Shown: positions 18,841 through 27,630, counted from the first letter of the stretch. The stretch is DNA of 64,000 bases from Mammaliicoccus stepanovicii (GCF_002902525.1 NZ_PPQZ01000043.1:50679-114678), one strand, 5' to 3'. Notes: generated by a model not told the origin, from the sequence alone. Numbers and translations: made by a program.

Positions 18841-20100
18841 TTAATTGAATAATGCAAAGAATTTGTAGATGATATAGTTTAAGATGTTACCACCTTGGTC
18901 AAGACTTGATATTTGTGACGCGTCTGATGGCATTTTGACATTTGTACCGTCAGCCATACTAGTGAAAATTGGTGCAACATCAGTTGCGATATATAGTGAA
19001 ATAGCAATCATAATCGTACCTACAATTACAGAGTGAATAATATTACCTCGAGCTGCACCGACAATGAATGCAACAATAAAGGGAATAGTTGCTAAATCAC
19101 CAAAGGGTAAAACTTTATTACCTGGTAGTATAACTGCAAGTAGGACAGTTACAGGCACTAGAATTAATGCTGTTGAGATAACGGCTGGGTGTCCTAATGC
19201 AACTGCGGCATCTAATCCAATATAAATTTCTCTATCTCCGAAACGTTTATTTAACCATGTACGAGCTGATTCAGATACAGGCATTAAACCTTCCATAAGA
19301 ATCTTAACCATTCTAGGCATTAATACCATGACAGCAGCCATTGACATACCTAAATTAATTACATCTCCTGCGTTATAACCCGCAAGTAAACCAATAGCGA
19401 GCCCGAGTACTAAACCAACGAAGATTGATTCACCAAATGCACCAAATCTTTTCTGAATTGTCTCTGGATCAGCATGCAGTTTATTCAAGCCAGGGATTTT
19501 TTGGATACCTTTAACTAAGAAAATACCTGGAGCATATGAAATTGTACTACCAGTTGCAATCGAAACACCTGGTAATTCGTAAAATTCACTCATCATTGGT
19601 GCAGTCCAGTCGGCAACTTTTAAGCAGACAATTTGGAATATGACGGCAGCAAGAAGTGATTGCCAAATACTGCCTGATACGGCATAAACCATTGCACCCA
19701 TAAATGTGTAATGCCAGAAGTTCCAAATATCTACGTTCATTGTTTTAGTCGTTTTTGTGAGTAACATAATAACGTTTATTACAATACCTAATGGAATGAT
19801 AAAGGCGGCAATAACAGACGCCCAAGCAATTGAAGAAGTTGCTGGCCAACCAACGTCAATTACACTTAAACTGACACCTAAGTTTTTAATCATAGCTTGT
19901 GCTGCTGGCCCTAAGTTCTTAACGAGTAAATCAATAACTAAGAAAATACCTACAAAAGCAACACCAATAGTTAAGCCAGAACGAAATGCTGCTCCAACTT
20001 TTTGTCTAAAGAATAAACCAAGTAAGAATATAACAATCGGTAGAATTACCGTTGCGCCTAAATCTAGAAAAGCTTGAATAAAATCTACAAATTTATCCAT
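18841..20100 (-). CDS. gatC: PTS galactitol-family EIIC permease
   Basis: Membrane channel component of a galactitol-type phosphotransferase system, about 420 residues and ten or more hydrophobic segments. The opening MDKFVDFIQAFLDLGATVIL matches the GatC family, and NLGMSMAAVMVLMPRMVKIL lies in the conserved core. The open frame extends to 20157, but those 19 extra codons come from the interspersed repeat upstream and have no ribosome site. ATG 20100, behind GGATGGTGG, is the sensible start. Confidence 0.9.
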   Translation of the reverse strand: MDKFVDFIQAFLDLGATVILPIVIFLLGLFFRQKVGAAFRSGLTIGVAFVGIFLVIDLLVKNLGPAAQAMIKNLGVSLSVIDVGWPATSSIAWASVIAAFIIPLGIVINVIMLLTKTTKTMNVDIWNFWHYTFMGAMVYAVSGSIWQSLLAAVIFQIVCLKVADWTAPMMSEFYELPGVSIATGSTISYAPGIFLVKGIQKIPGLNKLHADPETIQKRFGAFGESIFVGLVLGLAIGLLAGYNAGDVINLGMSMAAVMVLMPRMVKILMEGLMPVSESARTWLNKRFGDREIYIGLDAAVALGHPAVISTALILVPVTVLLAVILPGNKVLPFGDLATIPFIVAFIVGAARGNIIHSVIVGTIMIAISLYIATDVAPIFTSMADGTNVKMPSDASQISSLDQGGNILNYIIYKFFALFN

Positions 20101-20169
20101 TTCTTCCACCATCCTCTTTTTTAGAAGAGAGTCTGGGACATCATGAATAAGCCCCACACTCTTGTTTTA

Positions 20170-20290
20170 TTGGCAGTAGATGACTGAACTGAAAATACGC
20201 TTTATATCAAGCTTTTTTCAATTCTAGTCATCCTTGCCGGGGTGGGACCACGAAATCTTTTTGATAAAATGAGATTTCTGTCCCACTCCC
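20170..20290. repeat. 121-bp interspersed structured repeat, copy 1
   Basis: Nearly identical to 49531-49651. It contains two inverted repeats: ATGACT...AGTCAT enclosing a TTGAAAA-type arm, and GTGGGAC...GTCCCAC enclosing GAAATC...GATTTC. It sits inside the PTS operon between the IIB and IIC genes. A further hairpin (AGAGTCTGGGAC with GCCCCACACTCT, 20128-20163) flanks it on the IIC side. It resembles the GGGGTGGGAC intergenic hairpin repeats of staphylococci. Confidence 0.85.
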
Positions 20291-20316
20291 CCTTATTTAA
20301 TATTTTGAAATTGATA

Positions 20317-20595
20317 TTAGCTTTGTAATACGTCTAAAATTTCTTTCTTTGTATCTTCAATACCGATACCTGTTAAGAAGTTACGTGCATTGATAACAGG
20401 GAAGTCGTATTCTTTTTTAGTCATTGCAGTTGTAACTAATAAGTCTGCTGTATCAACATAAGGTCCAACTTCTGTAATTTTAATTTGTTTCAAATCTACT
20501 TTGATATTATGTTCTTTTGCCATTTCCTCGATTGCATTGTTAACTACTGTTGATGTTGCGATTCCTGCTCCACACGCTACTAATACTTGTTTCAT
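20317..20595 (-). CDS. gatB: PTS galactitol-family EIIB
   Basis: Cytoplasmic 92-residue phosphocarrier. The P-loop VACGAGIATST at residues 6-16 holds the phosphorylated Cys8, as in GatB. It receives phosphate from the EIIA encoded upstream and passes it to the sugar in the IIC channel. Good GGAGGAAA ribosome site. The 121-bp repeat separates it from gatC. Confidence 0.92.
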   Translation of the reverse strand: MKQVLVACGAGIATSTVVNNAIEEMAKEHNIKVDLKQIKITEVGPYVDTADLLVTTAMTKKEYDFPVINARNFLTGIGIEDTKKEILDVLQS

Positions 20596-20655
20596 AATAA
20601 TTTCCTCCTAATTTGAGAACATAAATGTTTAAGTTCTCTTCCAGTTAATTTATTT

Positions 20656-21120
20656 TTATTTACTTAATTCTTGATCTAATTTGTTTACAATAGCTTGCTT
20701 ATCTTTAGCATTTGCAAGAAATGCTAACAGTTCATCATTTTGGAAAATACCCATTAATTTTTGTAATAAAGAAAGTTGTGCATCTTCTTTATCCATTGCT
20801 AACATGAAAATCAATTTAACATCAGTTGTTTCTTCTAATTCACCCATGATGACAAAGGGAACCGTTTCTTTAAGAACTGCAACGCCAATAGACTTTGTAT
20901 TAACATGTTTTATGTCAGTATGTGGGATTGCTACTGAGCAATATACAGTGGGTAATCCAGTTGCAAATGATTTTTCTCTTTCTATTACGGCATTCGTGTA
21001 ACCCTCTTTAACATATCCATTTTGATACATTAAATCAGATAACTTACTCAATGCTTCTTCATTTGTCGTTGCCTCTAAGTTTAAAATGACATTCGAGACA
21101 TCGATTTTTAAATCTTGCAT
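20656..21120 (-). CDS. gatA: PTS EIIA (fructose/galactitol type)
   Basis: PTS EIIA type-2 domain of 154 residues. The phosphorylated histidine is in CSVAIPHTDIKHVN near residue 65. A TTG at 21129 is in frame but lies directly against the AAGGGG ribosome site, so ATG 21120, nine bases further, is chosen. Second gene of the operon, 16 bp after the antiterminator gene. Confidence 0.9.
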   Translation of the reverse strand: MQDLKIDVSNVILNLEATTNEEALSKLSDLMYQNGYVKEGYTNAVIEREKSFATGLPTVYCSVAIPHTDIKHVNTKSIGVAVLKETVPFVIMGELEETTDVKLIFMLAMDKEDAQLSLLQKLMGIFQNDELLAFLANAKDKQAIVNKLDQELSK

Positions 21121-21136
21121 ATCATGCAACCCCTTT

Positions 21137-23164
21137 TTATTCTGATTTTGAATACTGTTTAATCACTTCATGTACTTCTGAAATTGAATTTGCTTTAATA
21201 ATATTTTGAATGCTTTCTAAATCTTGAGACATATCTCTTAATTGTAGTAGTGGGCGTAAATGTTTGAATTTATCAGTTGCTGCAATAACAACAAATATTT
21301 GAACATCATTTCCAGTACTTAATGTAAGAGGTTCTTCTACTACTAACATACTCATGGATGTTCTATTAACACTGTTCTCACCACTAGCATGAGGAATTGC
21401 AATATTCTGATTTATTACCATATAAGTATCATCAAAAGATTCATACATCTCTTCTATATATTTCGGTTCAATATATTTCATCATGACTAGAGGTTCGGCA
21501 GTTATCTCAATTGCTTCTCTAATATTAGAGACGTTCTTTTTGAATTGAATATGGTCAATGAGAATTAAATCTTCTAAATTTAACGTACTATTGAGTGATA
21601 ACATGGATGATTTAATAGAAGAATATGCATAGTTTTCTTCTAATTGATTATGTATTTTTGTGAATAATTCATTCTCACTATGAATAGTTGCATGTTCTCT
21701 AATAATTGTAAGCATCTTTTCAACTTGAATTTCAGTTTCTAATTTGTTATTAAGTTGACCAAACACATGCTGACGTAATTCTTGTTTTTCTTGAGCAGTT
21801 AAAATCGCCTTAGTAATGTATAAACGTTTATTTGTCATAACATGCATCGGTGAAAACACAATATCAAAGTCCAATTCATATTGATCAAACTCTCGTAAAG
21901 ATAATGCATCTAAGAATATAAACTCTGGAAATACATTTCGTAACTCTTGAAGCATGAGTTGGGAAACTGAAGTACCTTGTGTACAAACAACGACTGCTTT
22001 TACTTTTTCTTCTATGTCTTCGTTTTGACTTCGTAAGCTACCACCAATCAACATAGTTAAATAGGCAATTTCATTATCTGGTAAAGTTTGATTAAAGAAA
22101 TCTTCCAAAGGTTTTAAAGATAATTTAACTAAGTGAAACAGTTCTTTGAAATCTTCCTTTAATGAGTTAGCCAACTCATCAACATCGGATAATTGATATC
22201 TCACTCTATAAAATGCTGGTTTCATATGAAGCATGAGTTGATTGAGTAAAGACGCTCTATCAGTAAAGTTGATAAATGTTATTTTCTCAAATCGGTCTAT
22301 TACGGCTTCAAGTGCATGCTTAAGTTCAGGTAAATGTTCTGCATCATTTAATTCGGACCATTGTACACTTGTTGATAATAGTTGCAACGTAATGAATAAC
22401 TTTTCTTGTCTAGGTAAATTAGGGTAATCAGAAGTTAATATTTCAGTTGCACGATACTCTTCTGTATCTGATAAGTCATCGTAACCAATTGCAAAAGGTG
22501 ACACAATTTTATCGTGATTGATACGTCTTAAAATGAGATACAATTTCAGTGGTAACGTCTCGGTACTTTGATCAATAAATCTACTATTCAAAAATTGCTC
22601 GATTTTTGTAATCTGATGATTGATGGGTTCAATTTTATTCTCATGACAATCAAGGTATTTCATAAGATCTCGTTTACTAAGATTAAGCATAAAAGCTTTA
22701 TCAATAACCCACATAAGTAAGCGGCGAACTTCAAACTCTTTACCAACAAGATAATATCCATTAATACGCGTATAATGTAAGTTAACTTCATAAGGCAAAA
22801 GTAATGCTTTTAATTTTTTTATGTCATTTAATATAGTGTTTTTGCTAACTTGTAAATCTAAAGAAAAGTGATTAAGAGATAAATTCTCTTCTTCTCTAAA
22901 CAACATCAATAAAATGAGGTGTGCACGTTGATAGGCGGTATATACCTGCTCATTTTCTTGTTGGATGGATTCATTCGTAACATTTAGAAAACTTTTAATT
23001 GAGTCATCCACTATAAAATAACCTTGGCTAGTTCTTTTGATTTCTGGGAAATCTTGTTCAATTAGCCAATTGTTTAGTTTTTGGATTCTATAACCTAGTT
23101 GTCTTCTTGAAATGTTGAAACTTGATTCCAAATCTTTGCCTTTTACTTTTGGATTTTTGATCAT
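21137..23164 (-). CDS. PRD-domain transcriptional regulator/antiterminator (BglG/MtlR type) of the galactitol operon
   Basis: Sugar-PTS-controlled activator of about 675 residues. Domains in order: N-terminal HTH (first 30 residues), second HTH near 100-125, two PRD domains (about 170-390), an EIIB-gat domain with VVVCTQGTS (phospho-cysteine) near 395, and an EIIA domain with NIAIPHASG (phospho-histidine) near 595. Phosphorylation of these sites normally reports galactitol uptake. The listed start is the first ATG, but it has no ribosome site. The frame runs on upstream through 11 more residues that complete the first helix, up to ATA at 23197, six bases after AAAGGAGGG. First gene of its operon. 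Confidence 0.9.
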   Translation of the reverse strand: MIKNPKVKGKDLESSFNISRRQLGYRIQKLNNWLIEQDFPEIKRTSQGYFIVDDSIKSFLNVTNESIQQENEQVYTAYQRAHLILLMLFREEENLSLNHFSLDLQVSKNTILNDIKKLKALLLPYEVNLHYTRINGYYLVGKEFEVRRLLMWVIDKAFMLNLSKRDLMKYLDCHENKIEPINHQITKIEQFLNSRFIDQSTETLPLKLYLILRRINHDKIVSPFAIGYDDLSDTEEYRATEILTSDYPNLPRQEKLFITLQLLSTSVQWSELNDAEHLPELKHALEAVIDRFEKITFINFTDRASLLNQLMLHMKPAFYRVRYQLSDVDELANSLKEDFKELFHLVKLSLKPLEDFFNQTLPDNEIAYLTMLIGGSLRSQNEDIEEKVKAVVVCTQGTSVSQLMLQELRNVFPEFIFLDALSLREFDQYELDFDIVFSPMHVMTNKRLYITKAILTAQEKQELRQHVFGQLNNKLETEIQVEKMLTIIREHATIHSENELFTKIHNQLEENYAYSSIKSSMLSLNSTLNLEDLILIDHIQFKKNVSNIREAIEITAEPLVMMKYIEPKYIEEMYESFDDTYMVINQNIAIPHASGENSVNRTSMSMLVVEEPLTLSTGNDVQIFVVIAATDKFKHLRPLLQLRDMSQDLESIQNIIKANSISEVHEVIKQYSKSE

Positions 23165-23476
23165 TTCAGTAATGAGATTAAAGTTTTCCTTCTGTATATG
23201 AATCCCTCCTTTGTTGTTGTATTAAACTTAACATGCATCATCAAAGAGTAGTACAAACTTTAATCACAAAAGTAATATAATTGAGTGTACATCTTTGTGC
23301 TAAGCTGTTGTGGTGCCTTCTATATCAGTTTCTATGCTTTCGTAAAGTCGTTAGTCGGTTTATAATTCCTTCAGTCTAACTTCCTTATAAAAATAAATTT
23401 ATTTCAAAAAGTATTGCAAGTGACGTTACGTCATAATGTAAGATTGGAATAAATAAGTAAGAGAGGAGCTAATATT
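23165..23476. other. Intergenic region between the PTS regulator and merR
   Basis: 312 bp holding the divergent promoters. The merR promoter is described separately. I see no cre-like site for the PTS side and no further gene. Confidence 0.5.
23414..23444 (+). promoter_or_regulatory. MerR-type promoter with 19-bp spacer and central palindrome
   Basis: A -35-like TTGCAA (23414-23419) and -10-like TAAGAT (23439-23444) are 19 bp apart, the long spacer that MerR proteins correct by twisting DNA. The dyad TGACG-TTA-CGTCA (23421-23433) lies inside the spacer. This suggests autoregulation of the gene downstream. Confidence 0.6.
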
Positions 23477-24187
23477 ATGAATATGACAACAGGAGAAGTT
23501 GCAAGTTTATGTAATGTAAGTGTCAGAACCATTCAGTATTATGATAAAAAAGGTATCATTTCACCCAGTAACAAAACAGAGAACAATCGTAGACTTTATA
23601 CAGAAGACGAGCTTAACAAAATTAGAGTGATATTAGCATTAAAAGATATGGGATTTTCGCTTAAAGAGATTAAAGAATTATTGAATTCAAATCAATCTAT
23701 TAACACATTGAATTTACTATTAGAAGAAAAGACATTACATTTAGAAGAAAGTATTAAAAATAATAAAGAACTACTTGAACAAATTAAATTTGCTAAAAAA
23801 AATATTAGCAAAGACAGCGAATTTCCAGTATCAAATATATTAAATTTACAAAAAGAATCAGGATCATATCAAGAGATGGAAGAATTTAGAAAGAAATTTC
23901 TAGGCGTTGCAATGATTGCAGGTATTTTCCAATATAGTAGTATATTCACTGCTATATTAAAAAAGAAATGGAAACCGATATTAATCGCATATCCTTTATT
24001 GATGATTTATGCAGCTATCGCAACTAAAAAATATTACGCTGTAACAATGTACTTATGCCCAAATTGTCAAAATAAATTTAAACCTTTAATTTCAGAATGG
24101 ATATTAAGCAATCATACTTACAAAACTAGAAAATTAGAATGTCCTCATTGTAGAGAAACAAGTTATTGCATTGAAATTCATAAATAA
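23477..24187 (+). CDS. Membrane-anchored MerR-family regulator with C-terminal zinc ribbon
   Basis: 236 residues in three parts. A MerR HTH (1-70: TGEVASLCNVSVRTIQYYDK, then NRRLYTEDELNKIRVILAL) is followed by a coiled-coil stretch (80-125). Next come two hydrophobic segments (about 148-190). The C-terminal tail has two CxxC pairs, CPNC and CPHC, spaced like a zinc ribbon. MerR proteins normally end in a small soluble effector domain, so a DNA-binding protein tied to the membrane is unusual. It probably senses an envelope or metal signal (inferred). Its promoter has MerR geometry. No partner gene is adjacent on the same strand. Confidence 0.85.
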   Translation: MNMTTGEVASLCNVSVRTIQYYDKKGIISPSNKTENNRRLYTEDELNKIRVILALKDMGFSLKEIKELLNSNQSINTLNLLLEEKTLHLEESIKNNKELLEQIKFAKKNISKDSEFPVSNILNLQKESGSYQEMEEFRKKFLGVAMIAGIFQYSSIFTAILKKKWKPILIAYPLLMIYAAIATKKYYAVTMYLCPNCQNKFKPLISEWILSNHTYKTRKLECPHCRETSYCIEIHK

Positions 24188-24247
24188 GTTTAAAAACATG
24201 TTTGACGAATCATGAGTGAAATGGTAGGATTAAAAACAATATAAATA

Positions 24248-24355
24248 CTCTTATCAAGAGTGGCTGAGGGATGTGCCCAATGAAGCCCGGCAACCGTCTT
24301 AAGTGAAAAGGTGCTAATTCACATAAAGTTTTATAAAACTTTAGCAGATAAGAGA
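24248..24355 (+). ncRNA. SAM-I (S-box) riboswitch
   Basis: Core sequence CTTATCAAGAGTGGCTGAGG, then GATGTGCCC, GAAGCCCGGCAACC and AAAGGTGCTAATTC, closed by GATAAGAG pairing with CTCTTATC (P1). All S-box landmarks are in the right order. It lies upstream of metQ and is followed by a terminator, so SAM binding should switch off methionine uptake. Confidence 0.95.
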
Positions 24356-24366
24356 GAGTTCAACTA

Positions 24367-24398
24367 ACTTTCTCTAAATTTTAGAGAAAGTTTTTTTA
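24367..24398 (+). terminator. Riboswitch-controlled terminator of metQ
   Basis: AACTTTCTCTAAA pairs with TTTAGAGAAAGTT, followed by TTTTT. The upstream GAGAGAGTT stretch could pair alternatively with the terminator arm as antiterminator. Confidence 0.85.
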
Positions 24399-24435
24399 TT
24401 TATATATAAATTGGCACAAAGAAAGGATTGTATAT

Positions 24436-25248
24436 ATGAAGAGATCAATATTGTTTTTAATAAGCTTAGCGTTGGTAACCGTATTAACTGCATGTGGAAA
24501 ATCAAATGATAATGAGAAGAAAATTACAGTAGCAGCTTCACCAGCACCACATGGAGAAGTATTAGAACATGCTAAAGAAAAAATGAAAGAAGAAGGCTAT
24601 GATCTAGAAATCAAAACGGTAAATGACTATAAAGTACCAAATAAATTACTACATAAAGGAGATGTGGATGCAAATCTATTCCAACATGTTCCTTACTTAA
24701 AAGAAGAAAAGAAAACACACGGCTATAAAATAGAAGAAGTAGGCAAAGTGTTTACTACGCCAATGGGTGTATATAGTAAAAAACATAAAGATTTAAAACA
24801 CTTACCAAATAATGCTGAAATTTATGTATCAAATAATCCAGCAGAAGAAGGAAGATTCCTATCATTCTTTGTTAAAGAAGGGTTAATCAAGATTAAACCA
24901 GGTGTTAAAATAGAAGATGCTAAATTTGACGATATAGTAGAAAATAAAAAACACTTAAAATTTAATAACAAACAAGGTGCAGAATTTTTACCAAAAACGT
25001 ATAACAGTGGAGAAGGTGAGTTAGTTATCATGAATTCAAATTATGCGATTGATAATGGACTGACACCTGTGAAAGACGCTATAGAAATAGAAGGTAAGTC
25101 TTCACCATTTGCTAATATTCTAGCTGTTAAAGAAGGACATAAGCATGATAAGAAATATCAGAAGTTAATCAAAGTGCTACAATCTAAAGATATGAAAAAC
25201 TTCATTAATAAAGAATACGGCGATAACGTTATTCCGTACGAGAAATAA
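24436..25248 (+). CDS. metQ: Methionine-binding lipoprotein MetQ, without MetN/MetP neighbours
   Basis: Substrate-binding lipoprotein of a methionine ABC importer. Signal peptide with lipobox LTAC (Cys about residue 20). The NlpA/MetQ core follows: ITVAASPAPHGEVLEHAKEK, then GDVDANLFQHVPYLK and NNPAEEGRFLSFF. Length 270 residues. Control by the SAM riboswitch supports methionine as ligand. No ATPase or permease gene is adjacent: downstream is a terminator and a repeat array. It must borrow another MetNP or act as an extra receptor. Confidence 0.93.
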   Translation: MKRSILFLISLALVTVLTACGKSNDNEKKITVAASPAPHGEVLEHAKEKMKEEGYDLEIKTVNDYKVPNKLLHKGDVDANLFQHVPYLKEEKKTHGYKIEEVGKVFTTPMGVYSKKHKDLKHLPNNAEIYVSNNPAEEGRFLSFFVKEGLIKIKPGVKIEDAKFDDIVENKKHLKFNNKQGAEFLPKTYNSGEGELVIMNSNYAIDNGLTPVKDAIEIEGKSSPFANILAVKEGHKHDKKYQKLIKVLQSKDMKNFINKEYGDNVIPYEK

Positions 25249-25333
25249 TTGAACAAACATATATTTAAGAACTACAACTATAAGGTCTGAGAAATGGAAC
25301 GAGACTATGACATAGTTCATATCAAGCTTATCC

Positions 25334-25377
25334 AAAACGAGAAAATCATGATGAAAAGTGATTTTCTCGTTTTTTCA
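25334..25377 (+). terminator. Terminator after metQ
   Basis: AAAACGAGAAAATCA pairs with TGATTTTCTCGTTTT across a 10-base loop and ends in TTTTTTC. Confidence 0.88.
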
Positions 25378-25431
25378 TGATTCCACTCCTTTAATGGATA
25401 AATTGCGGTTCAACTTTTGGTAGATACTATA

Positions 25432-25770
25432 AAGTCATGGAATAAGTCAGAAGTTAATCCACAAAATGGCGGAAGTCATGGAATAAGTCAGAAGTTAATC
25501 CACGAAAAGGGCGAAGTCATGGAATAAGTCAGAAGTTAATCCACGATATAGGCAAAGTCATGGAATAAGTCAGAAGTTAATCCACGAAAAGGGCGAAGTC
25601 ATGGAATAACTCGGAAGTTAATCCACGAAAAGGGCGAAGTCATGGAATAACCCTGAAGTTAATCGACGAAATGGCGGAAGTCATGGAATAATTCAGAAGT
25701 TAATCCACGAAATAGGCAAAGTCATGGAATAACTCGGAAGTTAATCCACGAAATAGGCAAAGTCATGATT
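25432..25770. repeat. 41-bp tandem array, family B (eight units plus a fragment)
   Basis: Units begin at 25432, 25473, 25514, 25555, 25596, 25637, 25678 and 25719, always 41 bp apart, with a fragment at 25760. The unit starts GAAGTCATGGAATAAGTCA and continues GAAGTTAATCCACGAAAAGG; both halves start GAAGT. GGAATAA and TTAATCC form a dyad with one A-A mismatch. Adjacent units differ at several bases, mostly in the last third. It is intergenic between metQ and lctP, with no spacers. Confidence 0.95.
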
Positions 25771-25903
25771 CAAGGGCATAAAGGATATCTCGAAATGAAT
25801 AAGCATATGAACTTACATGCCCAAAATATGTATGTTGGGTCATAATATAGTTAAAATAGCATGGTAAAAAATACTAGAGAAGCTTAAATTTTTAAGTATG
25901 AAA

Positions 25904-25921
25904 TTGTGCAATAAATCACAA
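25904..25921. promoter_or_regulatory. Rex-like operator upstream of lctP
   Basis: TTGTGCAATAAATCACAA has the exact 18-bp frame of Rex sites (TTGTG-N8-CACAA), with deviation only in the inner bases. Rex represses fermentative genes at low NADH, so lactate permease is a sensible target. Confidence 0.65.
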
Positions 25922-25954
25922 AGAAATTAAATAAAGAAATTATAAAATTTCTAG

Positions 25955-25983
25955 TTGTAAGCGTTTCCTATATGTGCTATATT
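25955..25983 (+). promoter_or_regulatory. lctP promoter overlapped by a cre-like site
   Basis: -35 TTGTAA (25955-25960) and -10 TATATT (25978-25983) are 17 bp apart. TGTAAGCGTTTCC (25956-25968) within it matches the catabolite-responsive element closely, implying CcpA repression. Confidence 0.65.
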
Positions 25984-26040
25984 TTTCTTACAAACTCAAA
26001 CAGTCATCATATGACCTGTTGTGTTATGAGGAGGGGTATT

Positions 26041-27630
26041 ATGTTAATGCTAGTTGCATTAAGTGCTGTTATTGTACCATTTTTATTATTAGTTTTACTC
26101 CGTATGTCAGCACTTAAAGGTATGACAATTAGCGCTATTGTTGTCATCATCTTAGGTATGTCAGTATGGGGTATGGATGGAAAAGTTATTGCTGCTTCAT
26201 TCTTACAAGGTACACATAAAACAATTACAATATTACTTATATTATTTGGTGCACTTGTTTTATTAAATACATTAAAAGAAACTGGCGCTGTAAATCGCAT
26301 TAACTTAGGTTTCCAAAGTGTTTCTAGTGATATGAGAGTACAAGTGATAATTGTAGCGTTTTTATTCGGTGCTTTAATAGAAGGTGCTGCTGGATTCGGG
26401 ACACCGGCAATGGTCACTGCACCACTTATGCTTGCTTTAGGATTTAGACCAATGGCAGCTGTAGCTACAGCTTTAATAGCAGACAGTGTCTCTGTATCAT
26501 TTGGAGCGGTAGGTACTCCCGTTATTGTTGGTCTGAGTACGCTTGAAAATGCTAATACTGAACTGTTCCATAATACAGCGATTCGTATTACAGCTATCGA
26601 TTTACTTAGTGGTATATTTATACCATTTATTATTGTGACGACAATGATTTTATTTACAAGTAAGCAGAACAAACTTAAACATATACTGGAAATTATGCCC
26701 TGGACATTGTTAATCGGCATTACATACGTAGCAAGTGCATTTCTATACGCTAATTTATTTGGACCGGAATTTGTTTCAATACTTGGATCTTTAACAACAA
26801 TAATGGTTGCAGTATTTACAGCTAAGAAGAATATCCTAATTCCAAAAAATATTTGGAAAGATGCAATGGCGAAAGATTTTAAAGTATCAGATGAAAAAGT
26901 AGAAATGAGTCTTGCTGCTGCTTGGTCACCTTATGTGATTGTAGTATTGTTATTACTATTAACACGAGTAGTACCATCAGTTAAGACATTTACAACAAGT
27001 GTACTGAACCTTTCTTGGAAAAATATACTTGGTTTTGAAACAATTAAATCAAACTGGGAAATACTATATTCTCCAGGAACTATATTGACACTAGCTGCAC
27101 TGTTTGCAATTGTGATACAACGTAAATCGTTTAAATCATTTGCTAAAGCAAGTGTTATATCATTTAACACAATAAAGATAACTGGGATTACTTTAGTATC
27201 AACATTAGCAATGGTACATGTATTTACAAACTCAGGTTTGAATACGAATGATTTAGTAAGTATGCCTGCATATATTGCAGGTGGAATGACTACGTTATTT
27301 GGTCCAGTATGGTTATTTGTAGCACCATTTTTAGGAGCTTTAGGTTCATTTATTACAGGTAGTGCAACAGTATCAACATTAACATTTGCACCAGTTCAAT
27401 TGAATGTAGCCAATGCAGTAGGTATGGATGCAGTTAGTGTGTTAGCTGCACAAGTTATCGGAGGCGCTGCAGGTAATATGATTTGTGTACACAATGTTGT
27501 AGCCGTTTGTGCGGTTGTAGATATGGACGGTAAAGAAGGCAGTGTTATCCGTAAGACATTAGTTCCTGCATTATTGTATTGTCTATTAGTTGGAATTAGT
27601 GCATATATTATTACTATGTTTATATTTTAA
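26041..27630 (+). CDS. lctP: L-lactate permease
   Basis: Membrane proton/L-lactate symporter of the LctP family, 529 residues with 12 or more hydrophobic segments. The family block [19 protein letters not shown] lies near residue 115, and the C-terminal [17 protein letters not shown] and [19 protein letters not shown] are typical. The open frame begins at 25972, but that part overlaps the -10 region. ATG 26041 follows GAGGAGGGG and is chosen. Rex-like and cre-like sites upstream tie it to redox and carbon control. Confidence 0.94.
   Translation: MLMLVALSAVIVPFLLLVLLRMSALKGMTISAIVVIILGMSVWGMDGKVIAASFLQGTHKTITILLILFGALVLLNTLKETGAVNRINLGFQSVSSDMRVQVIIVAFLFGALIEGAAGFGTPAMVTAPLMLALGFRPMAAVATALIADSVSVSFGAVGTPVIVGLSTLENANTELFHNTAIRITAIDLLSGIFIPFIIVTTMILFTSKQNKLKHILEIMPWTLLIGITYVASAFLYANLFGPEFVSILGSLTTIMVAVFTAKKNILIPKNIWKDAMAKDFKVSDEKVEMSLAAAWSPYVIVVLLLLLTRVVPSVKTFTTSVLNLSWKNILGFETIKSNWEILYSPGTILTLAALFAIVIQRKSFKSFAKASVISFNTIKITGITLVSTLAMVHVFTNSGLNTNDLVSMPAYIAGGMTTLFGPVWLFVAPFLGALGSFITGSATVSTLTFAPVQLNVANAVGMDAVSVLAAQVIGGAAGNMICVHNVVAVCAVVDMDGKEGSVIRKTLVPALLYCLLVGISAYIITMFIF

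Noticed and set aside
20101..20157. N-terminal extension of the galactitol EIIC
   Set aside because: The extra 19 codons are encoded by the hairpin next to the 121-bp repeat, have no ribosome site and do not resemble the family's N-terminus.
25432..25770. CRISPR-like array
   Set aside because: Units are contiguous 41-bp repeats without unique spacers, there is no flanking cas gene, and similar arrays with other sequences occur elsewhere.
26007..26720. 237-codon open frame on the minus strand
   Set aside because: Antisense shadow of the lactate permease gene: no ribosome site and unnatural composition, while the plus-strand gene is certain.
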